From Haematobia irritans (taxonomy: Eukaryota > Arthropoda > Insecta > Diptera > Muscidae), in contig NC_134400.1 in NCBI RefSeq assembly GCF_050003625.1, positions 227,332,085 through 227,396,084 of the forward strand: 64,000 nucleotides of DNA. The letters run 5' to 3'. Position 1 is the stretch's first letter. Each line of letters opens with the position of its first letter. Below are positions 38,898 to 49,823 of the stretch, one piece after another. The position numbers were made by a program, and so were the translations under genes. The notes below the pieces were generated by a model. It was not told the origin of the DNA. It saw only the letters and a list, made by a program, of their open reading frames with translations, and made no database searches.

Positions 38898-41029
38898 GCT
38901 TAGCAATGAAACAAACAAAGCAATTCAAAGGTGTAATCTAGTCAGAACCATCACCTGAACCATACATTTGAGTATAACTTATCATGTTTATTGTCCATTA
39001 AACATAATTCTGGCTATTAAACTTCCACCAAGCGCAGATGAGCTGTGATTTCACCTCAAGTGTTCCATAACTTTACTTCGTATTGCTCCACTGGCCTTAT
39101 GACTCGAGGACAATGGACGAGGGAGGCGAAATGCCAATAAAACAACAGCACCAACTGCACTTTAATGATGTCACGTATTTTCCAAACACCCGTAATGACA
39201 CGGACATAGTAACTGTCTGCAGGACAACAATGCGAAACATGCTTTTAATTTCACCTCCAAATAGTTGTCATTAAAATCGGTTGAATAGCAAACATGGCTA
39301 ACCACACTAAATGAAGAGTGTTCTTTTCTCAGAACCGATATTTTAGACAAATAAAGTTTGTATTTAACAACATTGCATTATTTTATGTTAGAACAAATAA
39401 AACAGTTTGGAGAGAAATTATGAGAGCGTTGCATTTATTAGCGTCTCCCCTCCTTCGGATTGTATTTATTTGGAATCACAGCTTGAGAAGCATGTCTGCT
39501 TGGGGAAAACCACAACAAAAACAGACTGTGGTTAACACAGTACGTGAACGTACGTACGTGAGTTCCTCCTTCTTCATTGTTGACATTTTCAAAACCAAAC
39601 ATAGCAACTGGGGAACTTTGGATGGCACTACAGAGATACGAGTCAAACAATTCAATGTAAATCTGAGGTTAAGGTCTTTGTTAATTAAGTTAATTTATCT
39701 TTCATTAATCTTTCCAAGAACGCAACGATCATATTCTAATCGAATTCGCTCCATTTTCCATGAAATTAAAACAGGGTAAATTTTTAAAGTGAGTATTAAG
39801 TTCGAGTTTAGCCGCTAAAATCAAAAATATATCTGTGAAAGTATAGCTGATGGCCTTAGCAGCCAATGCTACTTTTCCCTTTTCTTTTTTATCATACATT
39901 TACTGTATGATTAAAATAAACAATAAATAAATAAATATCTGTGAAAGCAGAATAACTGACCAAATTTTTGTAAGTGCAAACTATATCAAAGTTCACCACA
40001 TTAAGTAAAATATTTAACTAATTAATTTTAAGGTAGTCGCATGAACTGTAAAAGAGTTCAAAATAATAATTATTATGGGATTTTCATATAACTCTTGAAA
40101 TTCGAACAGACTGGGTAGAAATGCTATTAACTAAATTGAAGTTTAAAATTTATCATAAATTACGAGCTAGATCACTCCAAAGAAAAAACCTAGATACGAA
40201 AAAGCTAGATACCCAAAGGACTGAATAGTCCAAGTGCGCCTGAATCAAATCGGGCTAGCACTTTAACCTAGATACTTCAAAGTGAAACATTTTTCTTAAT
40301 TCGGAAAAACTTTAAACCATAGATGCAAAATCCTCAAAATATGCCTTAGTCTACATTTGAAGGGTTTTATCTCAAATCTAAAGATTGAATATATCAGTTA
40401 ATTAAAAGATGATTTCTTTAAATCACAAATGTGCTTATTTACAGTGATCGAATGACACCTAGAGCTTAGGACTCAATTTTACTGGAATTTCAATATTTTG
40501 AAGTAACAACCTCAATAGGCGATCAATAAAAAGTCTGAGGCTTTTTATAGTCACCAATAAATTTTAACTGTAATCTCGTTACAAACTTAACTCAACTCAT
40601 TAAGTTAATACCTATTCTTAAAAAGCCTAAAAAAACACATAAGCATGATATTCATATTAAGTTACTATAGACCAAATTCCAGAAGGGCCTCTATTAAGGC
40701 TGTTATTGCACTATCGGGCTAATTAACTGATTTTGCTGGCATAACTACTTGCTGTTCTCAGTTAGAATACACGATGTGTCAAACGGAAATCACTTGCCAC
40801 GGCACTTAACTCTAACGTGGCATTAAAGATAAAAATCACTTTCACAGCGCCAATGCCAATCCAAAACACTTCAACGAAAATCATCCATGAGTTGTCTGGT
40901 GAACATGGCTTTTTGGTATTAAACACAGCCGCAGGATTGCTATTTTCATTTCATTTTCTTTTCTTGTTCCCATTTCCTTTTCCGTCTGTACGAAAAGTTG
41001 CAATGTCTGCGCGTATGTGTGTGTGGGAC
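38898..41029. other. Unassigned intergenic DNA, 2.1 kb
   Basis: The longest frame (39318-39779, 153 residues, non-ATG start) has no recognisable domain and is overlapped antisense. I found no promoter, RNA gene or repeat apart from the short LINE/SINE tail at 40216-40270. It could hold host regulatory or intronic DNA; I cannot tell. Confidence 0.4.
40216..40270 (+). repeat. Orphan LOA/SINE 3' tail
   Basis: A 55 base stretch (GGACTGAATAGTCCAAGTGC, then CGGGCTAGCACTTTAACCTA) matches the 3' end of the LOA-like LINE read on its own strand. No LINE coding region or tRNA head adjoins it, so it is a very short remnant. Confidence 0.7.
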
Positions 41030-41037
41030 AAGGATAG

Positions 41038-41729
41038 TAGAGGTGTGCACGTGACACGAAATTGTCGTGACTCATGTCAACGGCGTGAGTGTGCGTGATT
41101 AACAAACCAAAATGTCGTGCGCGAGCGTGAGTCACGAAAACAATATCTTCGTGAATAATCCCGCGAAATATATAATCTCACGAAAATAATCCCGCTCTCC
41201 AACATAAAACGCTTAAAAGTTAAATTCATTTGCAATTTTATTGACACCTAAGATGTTAAGAGTTTAATAACGCTCTCGATTTTAATCGTGCTCATGATTT
41301 CAGACACGTCCCTCAGGTAAATTACTCATAAAATTATTCGTGAGTCACGACAATATCTTCGTGAGTGTGCGTGAGTAACGAATTACGCTTACGAAAATAA
41401 TCTCGCTCTCCAACATAAAACGCTTAAAAGTTAAATTCATTTGCAATTTTATTGACACCTAGGATGTTGAGTTTAATAACGCTCTCGATTTTAATCGTGC
41501 TCATGATTTCAGACACGTTCCTCAGGTAAATTACTCATAAAATTATTCGTGAGTCACGACATATTTCGCGAGTCACGATATTTTTCGTGAGTCACGACAT
41601 TTTCGTGCGTGAGTAAAAGTTTTATTTTCGAGAGTGTGCGTGAGACCTACAATATCGTGCGTGAGTAAAATTTTTCCGTCGTGAGTGTGCGTGAGCGTGA
41701 GTAAAATATTACTCACGTGCACAGCTCTA
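41038..41729. mobile_element. hAT-like MITE with 8 bp duplication and internal tandem repeat
   Basis: The ends TAGAGGTGTGCACGTGA and TCACGTGCACAGCTCTA are imperfect TIRs; AAGGATAG flanks both sides (41030-41037 and 41730-41737). TAGAG ends and an 8 bp duplication indicate hAT. Inside are two tandem copies of about 180-200 bases (from about 41190 and 41395), starting at CTCTCCAACATAAAACGC. Many GTGAGTCACGA-like and GTGCGTGAG words cluster toward both ends and may be transposase-binding sites (inference). Confidence 0.85.
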
Positions 41730-41737
41730 AAGGATAG

Positions 41738-42631
41738 TCATAGTCTTTCACATTGTCTACTACGACTATCCTTACTGTTTAATGTTGGCACGTTCGATGT
41801 GGTTTGAAGTAAGCGGTATAAAAACCGTCTAGCATTTTCTTTGGTCGTAAGCTATCGTAGCAACATTGTACCATGTTTCTTGTGCAAAGTTTTTAGATTT
41901 TGGCTTCGAAACTCTTAAATAGAAAAAAATTAATAGAATGAAGAGAAAGGAAAGAATTGGATTGGAAATGGCAAAATCTATGTGCCAGTGATTCTATCTA
42001 TCCATTGTAATGTCAAATTGAAGCTGGCATTAATCACGAATTTGTGTGTGTGTGTTTCTTTTATTCAGTCCAGTTTGATAATTGGTTTCTTCTTGACAGC
42101 CGAGAGTTTTCTCCATAATTCAATGTTCAGTATTTTAAGTTGAAAATGAAATTGTATTAACTCTTTCTTTGCCAAAAGATGATCGTGAAGCCCAAAGTCC
42201 GGAATAGTTTTTATTTTTTTTTTTTTAAAGCCGTGATTTATTTCAACTTACATAACCCATATTGCTGGATGCTGCGACGTATTTGTACGTACAAAAAATC
42301 ATAACTTAAGACCCCTTATTATGTAGTATGTCCCTAACAAATGGACTCCTGTACAAAAACTATTACTAAAATCATTTCAGATTAGTTTTTACGTTTTTCT
42401 TACAGTACAAGATTGAGCAAGGCATATTAATTAAAGGTAAAGTCACGAGCAAACGTGTGTACCCCCCATGATAATTATAATGTCAAACTAAAATGGCAGA
42501 TGACTTAAGTTGACATTTTGTGTATGTGTAGTGTTGTTTTCAGCCAACAATTGTTTATTACAAAGAACAAAAAGTCATTTGAAGTTAAATATATGCCTAA
42601 GGCAGACATCAATACAAAACAACAACAAAAA
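41738..42631. other. Unassigned DNA upstream of the pacman-like fragment
   Basis: No coding sequence recognised. The stretch just before 42632 (AATACAAAACAACAACAAAA) could be the 5' untranslated region belonging to the pacman-like fragment. Confidence 0.4.
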
Positions 42632-43137
42632 ATGGGGCGAAATTTTTCCGCTACATAAGCGAACGGTATCCTTGCCTCAGTGAATTGGCCTGGGAACAAT
42701 GCGTAAGTTTGGAGTGACATGTAGGTTCCCGATTTTGATAATCTTTATTTGGATATGAATGGCATTATTCACAATTGCTCCCATTCCGATGATACAAACA
42801 TCCATCTCAACATAACAGGAGGATATGTTGAAGGACATATTCAACTATACTGACAAGTTGTTTTTTCCAATTAAACCACAGAAATTATTCTTTATGGCCA
42901 TTGACGGCGTGGCCCCTCATGCAAAAATGAATCAACAGCGTAGTAGACGTTTTCGTTCAGCCAAGGAAGCTGAATTTTGGAACGATTAGCACAGAGCCTA
43001 GGTGAAGTGAGAGAACACGAACGATTCGGTAGCAATTGTATTACACCAGGAACAGAATTTGTGGATCGTTTGCATGAGGCATTGCGCTATTTCATAAAAA
43101 ATTATTGCTGATCCCATGTGGCAGAAGTGCAGAGTTA
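42632..43137 (+). pseudogene. pacman/XRN1-like 5'-3' exoribonuclease N-terminal fragment
   Basis: From ATG 42632, translation in shifting frames reads FFRYISERYPCLSELAWEQC, then DFDNLYLDMNGIIHNCSHSD, then [22 protein letters not shown] residues, then HERFGSNCITPGTEFVDRL, then DPMWQKCRVT. These match in order the N-terminal nuclease domain of XRN1 (pacman in flies), which degrades decapped mRNA in the cytoplasm. Frameshifts and stops break it. A 22 base GTAAGT...GTAG segment (42703-42724) sits between the first two blocks and looks like a shrunken intron, so this is probably a genomic and not an mRNA-derived copy. It ends abruptly at a CCCAGC-type MITE. Only about 130 residues of a protein well over 1,000 residues long are present. 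Confidence 0.85.
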
Positions 43138-43495
43138 CCCATCAAAAAATTTGGAAGTTCTTCCAAAGGCACAACTTTAAAAGAACTTCCAGAAGATATA
43201 CTCCCAATGATGTTCTTCATTTTAACTACACAGGAAGTTCTTTTCATTCAATTTTTTATAACATGTTTTATTAATATTTTTAATTGGTGATGTTAAATTT
43301 TTTGTTTCAAATTGGTTAAAAACTATTTAAGAATTCATAAAATGGTACAAATTATTTAAATTTTGTCGAAAAAATGCTAAATTCAATCTGAAAAAGTTAT
43401 GAATTTTTGAAAATATTTGAGGTCAAACGTTTCAGACAAGCGTTAGAATCCATTAAAAATTATAAAAAATCATAAAAATTATTTATTATTTATCT
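43138..43495 (-). mobile_element. CCCAGC-type MITE fragment between two gene fragments
   Basis: It starts CCATCAAAAAATTTGGAAG, the reversed right end of the family, followed by TTCTTCCAAAGGCACAACTT as in the complete copy at 34081. The second TIR is not seen. It lies directly between the pacman-like and RTEL1-like fragments. Confidence 0.7.
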
Positions 43496-43499
43496 TTCC

Positions 43500-44251
43500 G
43501 ATATTATGAGGTATTGCTCAATTCAATTCTATTTGCTTTCCGTGCAGATGTGTCCAATAAATAGTTATAGGACATAAATACATTGTCTGCATCTTCAATC
43601 AATTCTTTGGCTCCATAATATGGACACATTTTGAGTTTTTACCTACTTTAACCAAGTCTTCAATGTCCATTAAATCCAGATCATCTTTGCGCGATTCCAC
43701 ACGATGATGAAAGGCACAAGTTCTATTTTGGACTCGCAATCGACAAATCGATCTGTGTTTTATTTGAATTGCCCTGTTCTCGCAATACCTCGGGATATAT
43801 ACACAATTGATCTCTGGATCCCAAAACCACCGCTCTCGTAAATGAGTAAGATGTCCGCTTTAATTCTTACATAGCTTGCGTTAGATGTGAATGGGTACCT
43901 CAAGTACCCATTATATATATATTATTTTAGGAAGACCCCAGCTAGCACCCTTGGGCTTTGCACGAGCAATCATTTACAGATGCTCCGCCTAAATAGTATT
44001 GTTTTTAAAATAATTGGTGGCGGTGCTGTTTGTTGTATTTGCATCTTCATTTCCTCTTCGGGATTGGAGCCATTCCAAAGATGAACGTAAGGTTTTACCG
44101 GTTTCTATGAGAAAGTTTTTGTTTTATTTGTGGTTACATAGTTATACATTATTTTATACCCGTTGGGGATTCCAGAAAACCATTTGATCCATCTCGTAGA
44201 CATATGATGACCTTTTCCACATAAGCTCTTTGAACTTCATAGGGATCCCAT
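43500..44251 (-). pseudogene. RTEL1-like DNA helicase N-terminal fragment
   Basis: Read on the minus strand in several frames: [20 protein letters not shown] then NGFLESPT (44250-44160), TGKTL (Walker A), SSLEWLQSRRGN, LPKIIY, THSHLTQ (motif Ia), [40 protein letters not shown], then [25 protein letters not shown] and [12 protein letters not shown]. These follow the order of RTEL1, the XPD-family helicase for telomere and recombination control. A 55 bp intron with GT-AG ends (44159-44105) splits the Walker A motif, so this is a genomic copy. It stops just before the DEAH box, and stops and frameshifts are numerous. Confidence 0.85.
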
Positions 44252-44432
44252 GATTTATTGCTATTGCATCTCTTAGATTCCTTAATGCCTCAATTCGTAC
44301 ACTCGAACCATAGTGTTTCAGTTTAGCAATACATTCTTCAACATTTATTTGCCTTATGCCTCCGTCATATTGTGATTCTTTGAGCTGTTCCCGAATTGTA
44401 ATTTTGCGCACTTTGAATTCGGTTTTACGTTT
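44252..44432 (-). pseudogene. TEX10/Ipi1-like fragment
   Basis: The minus-strand frame reads [18 protein letters not shown], then [20 protein letters not shown], then [12 protein letters not shown]. This resembles the N-terminal region of TEX10/Ipi1, a ribosome-biogenesis (Rix1 complex) HEAT-repeat protein. It begins at the edge of an AT array and runs directly into the RTEL1-like fragment in the same orientation, with no recognisable spacer. The assignment is from remembered family similarity and is less certain than for the two neighbouring fragments. Confidence 0.65.
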
Positions 44433-44435
44433 TTG

Positions 44436-44772
<337 letters not shown>

Positions 44773-44900
44773 AAAGAATGTAAACAAATCTACTAAACGT
44801 AAACAAAGCCTAAACGTAAACAAAGCCAAAGATGAATGTCGATATTAGTCACCTGATTGCATGACTTTACCTGGATTAATATGCCTTGAAGATTGAGGTA

Positions 44901-45176
44901 CACACAAACAAATTTCACGAAAATTTTTCCAATTAAAATTTTAATTGAGTTTTAAAAAATCTTCAATTAAAAATTCAAACAAATTTTTTAATTGAAACAA
45001 AAATCAATCACAAAAGTAATAGTATCATTTAATTTTTTAATTGAATCAATTAACTTTTTAATTGACCTTCAAATAATTTTTTAATTGATACTATCATTTC
45101 TGTGATTGAAGACATTTCAATTAAAAATCAATTGGATCAATTAATTTCGTTATTGAATCAGATTTTTTTTTGTGTG
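44901..45176. mobile_element. CACACAAA-type MITE, 276 bp
   Basis: Starts CACACAAACAAATTTCACG and ends TTTTTTTTTGTGTG between TA dinucleotides (44899-44900 and 45177-45178). It consists almost wholly of CAATTA/TAATTG-type words like those at the ends of the 2.07 kb elements at 9692 and 13438, of which it is likely an internal-deletion relative. Confidence 0.8.
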
Positions 45177-45178
45177 TA

Positions 45179-45422
45179 GGTATCATATAATTATATGTCA
45201 CTGATACAGATCACAGCAGTAGTTTAAACTCGGAAATGATAGAGTTCATAACGAAGAATGATAAAGGCTAATTAAACATAAGCTTCAATTTAACTGAAAA
45301 AGTAAATAAAATTACTACCGCTATAAATTAAAGTTAAGTTTACCTATCCATAACACAGTAGCTAAATACTGATTCCAAATCGTGGTAGAGCATAGATTTG
45401 AAGCAATCAAAAATACTCACCA
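45179..45422. other. Unassigned AT-rich spacer
   Basis: Short spacer between two MITEs, with no recognisable feature. Confidence 0.4.
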
Positions 45423-46172
45423 CACCCTCAAAAAAATCGCTTCTCTAACATATGTTCCAAACATATTTTGCAGGAAGCACATATATTATTGAATACTGCC
45501 GAAACATTAATATGTTTGTTTTATGTGAACATATTATATGTTTGGAAGCATTTTGAGCCCAAAAATATTATATGCTTGGAAGAATTCTCCCCAAAGAAGA
45601 TTGTGATCGTTCCCTCATATAATTTTTACTTTCCCGAATTTTTTTAGTTCTTGGCACCTTTTTCTGTAATGCAAATAATGTTGAAGAAATTATTCAATTT
45701 TATAATGTTTTTAAATTTTTCCTTTCGGCTGGAAACCGAGGACCATCGAACCGAGGACCATACACTTTGTAAGCCGACACACTATCCACTGGGCTACGTA
45801 GCTGTTATAGTCACCAGTAGACAATTATCGTTATAAGTTACATTTATATAGCATAGTTTGCAGCGCCCACGAGCCGATGCAAACAAAACATTATTCAACA
45901 GAAACATATATTTGTTGGCCACGTGGAGCAGTGGTTAGCATGTCCGCCTCGGATGCAAAGGATCCTGGGTTCAATCCCTGAAAAGAACAGTGTTGGATAT
46001 AAACGAAATGGACTGAGCTTTTGCATAAAATATAATTTTTATACTTGTGAAATTTTGTAACAAAAAAAATGGTTTTTGTATAAAAGTTTGAAATCTGGCA
46101 GTCTATAGGGTTTTGCCCAAATAAATTTGACAAACATTATTTTCCTCTGTTGGTTAAGCTACACTTGTAGTT
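45423..46172 (+). mobile_element. CACCCTC-type element, 3'-truncated, with tRNA-like pair
   Basis: The left end CACCCTCAAAAAAATCGCTT and the following 300 bases closely match 4462. tRNA-like modules occur at about 45725-45800 (minus; TTTGTAAGCCGACACACTAT region) and 45920-45980 (plus; GAGCAGTGGTTAGCATGTC, GGGTTCAATCCC). The right TIR is absent; the sequence meets DINE-like element E. Confidence 0.7.
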
Positions 46173-47197
<1,025 letters not shown>

Positions 47198-47413
47198 TAC
47201 GTATTTTTCGTACCATTACTTATAATCGTTTTACACCTCTACATATTCTTGCTGAGAGCCACTGTGCCTACCACTATAGCTCATTATCACTCAATGCCGA
47301 TTATGTTTTCACTACCGAGTGATGCCAGTTACATGGTAACATGACTTCTGACTACAATATTTTTTTGGTCGCAATGGAGATAATTCTCATTCACTTCATT
47401 GTGACCCCCACTA

Positions 47414-47750
47414 TTTGCTTGCTTCCGCACTAATTGCTTAGTGCGGCTCTTAGTTTGCTTCCGCACTAATTGCTTCGGCTTTTAGCTTGCTTCCGCACTA
47501 ATTGTTTCGGCTTGTATCTTGCTTCCGCACTAATTGCTTCGGCTTTTAGCTTGCTTCCGTACTAATTGTTTCGGCAATTAGCTTGCTTCGGCTTTTAGCT
47601 TGCTTCCGCACTAATTGTTTCGGCTTGTATCTTGCTTCCGCACTAATTGCTTCGGCTTTTAGCTTGCTTCCGTACTAATTGTTTCGGCAATTAGCTTGCT
47701 TCAGCATTCGCTTGCTTCCGCACTGACCGCTTCGGCCATTAGCTTGCTTC
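47414..47750. repeat. GC-richer tandem repeat with higher-order unit
   Basis: Units of about 32 bases (GCTTGCTTCCGCACTAATTG followed by CTTCGGCTTTTA) repeat about ten times with variants. A larger unit of roughly 115 bases is itself duplicated (about 47485-47600 and 47600-47712). No coding frame spans it. Confidence 0.85.
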
Positions 47751-47784
47751 TACATTAGTGTATCTTCCCTTAGTATTAGTTTAC

Positions 47785-48210
47785 TAACCGAACCGAACGA
47801 ATCATCGAGCAGTCAACGAACTACAATCAACGAATCACCAACATCTCATCATCGAGAAAGCAACGATCACGAAATCAACCCGTCAACGACCACCCTATCA
47901 AAACATCGTCAACAACAACCCCGAATTACCGACAACCGTGAGTTACCAAATCAACAATCAAGCACGAATCGTCAACGACAATCCTGAACTACCGAAACAA
48001 ATCGTCGAAGACAAGCCTGCATCACCGAACCGATTTATCAACCGAACAGTCAACGACAATCCTGAACTACCGAATGCTGTGTCAATAGATCGTTAACAAT
48101 AACCGCATCAACAGATCGTTAACGACAGACTCGAATTAACGAATCGTCAACCACGATACCCAAACCAACGACCATTACGAACCACAAAAACCTAATCAAC
48201 CACCGACTAA
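47785..48210. repeat. Degenerate (ATCAACGA)-type low-complexity region
   Basis: Dense recurrence of CAACGA, ATCAACG and CCGAAT words, with one longer near-repeat (GTCAACGACAATCCTGAACT at about 47966 and 48042). It is much less AT-rich than the surroundings and poor in G on this strand. All frames contain stops, so I see no protein. Confidence 0.6.
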
Positions 48211-48800
48211 CGCTCATATTATAAAGTGTATGATGACATTGGAATAAGCCTACATTACTCAATTAGCTTCTGCATCTATTTTGACTACATCCAAGACTTA
48301 GTTAACGACACCATTGGCAGTATCTATTGAATATTGGTGTTGTGGTTACTGTATGGTCAATCATTTCGATAGTTAATAGAAACCTTCATCATGTGGTCCC
48401 ATTAATCTTTACCATCGCCTTCCGCATTGTTTAGTTTCCCAAGAGCATTGAATTGAGTAATTAATCTCCCCTCACGCCGTTTCAGACGCTTTCCTTATTT
48501 ATGTCCTATGCAATAAATTAACTAAGCCCAATTCTCCAGAGTAATGAATTTTCCCCATTTTCATGTTTTTCGGTATTTATAAATAATCGCAATATGTGTG
48601 ATTTTTGTCTACATAGATGGGTATGTATGAATAAGCCTCTTTATATTTCCTCTTAATTAACTGGAGAAATTCTTCATCAGGTTTCATTAATTACATTGCT
48701 TGTATTCAATTCAATGACGTCGTTGGGACCCTAGTTCTACAGATTTGTGTATCTGCCAACATTAAATTTTCCACAGCTTAATGTCTCAAACATTTTATCA
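48211..48800. other. Unassigned intergenic DNA
   Basis: No gene or repeat recognised. Confidence 0.4.
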
Positions 48801-49211
48801 CCCAGCAAAAAAAGGGTCGCCAAAAAAGTAATGGAAATGTTCTTTTTGGATCCGGAAGTGGTGCAAAATTGACGCAGAAGCGATGAATTTAACATGGGCT
48901 TGTCATAGGACGGAAGTCCTCCATTTCAACAGCCGTTGCACTGAATTTGCATCACTTCTTTAGGTGTGATCCGAATTCAATGTTTTGGATGTAAATTAAA
49001 AAAATTCTGTGATATTTTGTCAAAGAAATAATTTTTTATAATTTTTAATGGATTCTAACGCTTATCGGAAACGTTTGACCTCAAATATTTTCAAAAATTC
49101 AAAATTTTTTCAGATTGGATTTAGCATTTTTTTATGATTTCTTATTCTGTTTTTAACCTATTTGAAACAAAAACAGTTAAAATTATCCATTAAAAGTATG
49201 AAAAAACCAAG
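48801..49211 (+). mobile_element. CCCAGC-type MITE split by the LTR element
   Basis: It begins CCCAGCAAAAAAAGGGTCGCC-like and follows the complete copy at 34081 to about position 400 (TTAAAAGTATGAAAAAACC). It then stops exactly where the 5' LTR starts. The remaining part presumably lies beyond the window on the far side of the LTR element. Confidence 0.75.
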
Positions 49212-49555
49212 TGTCTAATATTCAAATATTAGACAAAACAAATTTTATTGATGTTCATATTTGTTTCCTTTTAAATATGTATTATATATAATTTTTCTTA
49301 TTTCATATATTTGCATTTAAATTTTGAATTATTTAACGTCAAGATTTTGAATTGATTACATAGTTTAAGATACACTGAAACTAATTGAAATTCATTATGG
49401 ATTAATATCTAGCTAGTTATAGATAAATGTCAAATAAAGTTTCTTGGTAAGAAGCTGTATATGCGAACTTACTTACTTCGCACACTTCAACTGGTGAGCA
49501 ACTTCTAACCAAATAAACTAATTGTGACACTAACTAACTTCACTTTTGGTTTTTA
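49212..49555 (+). repeat. 5' LTR of BEL/Pao-type element (minimum extent)
   Basis: Direct repeat of 63657-64000 with two mismatches in 344 bases. It begins TGTCTAATATT and contains an AATAAA signal (around 49433). The 3' copy is cut by the window end, so the true LTR may extend beyond 49555, and I could not place the primer binding site. The first 24 bases form a palindrome. Confidence 0.9.
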
Positions 49556-49764
49556 CTTACTTACTGTCTTTTCACGGGTGGATCTCATTTGGACATAATT
49601 TCTCGGACTGAGAATTTGTGTCACATCTACAGTGATTGCTACTAGCAGACCAGTCCCGCCAAATCTACATTTACTCATCTTACAGTCCACTAATCTCTTT
49701 CCCAAGTGGTGACATATCTTCACTCCCCGCACATTCAGCCACTGTGAAAGCTGCAAAATTAAAC

Positions 49765-49823
49765 ATGGTCCATTCGCCGAGAGCAACAACAAGTGAGCGA
49801 TCTTCCCACAAACACCGAAGAAG
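49765..49823 (+). CDS. Candidate first exon of spliced zinc-knuckle ORF
   Basis: ATG 49765 in good context (AAACATGG) opens a short Arg/Ser-rich frame, MVHSPRATTSERSSHKHRR, ending in AG directly before a donor GTAAAA (49824). An acceptor at 58757-58758 (a T-rich tract, then TTCCAG) restores the same codon phase and would join it to the zinc-knuckle frame at 58759. If unspliced, the frame ends at TAA 49825. The functional assignment is inference: spliced subgenomic RNAs are known for env genes of some LTR elements. Confidence 0.45.

Noticed and set aside
39318..39779. A 153-residue frame as a host gene
   Set aside because: It starts without ATG, shows no domain, splice signal or codon pattern I can support, and is overlapped antisense.
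42703..42724. A functional intron in the pacman-like fragment
   Set aside because: At 22 bases it is too short to be spliced; I treat it as a shrunken intron in a pseudogene.
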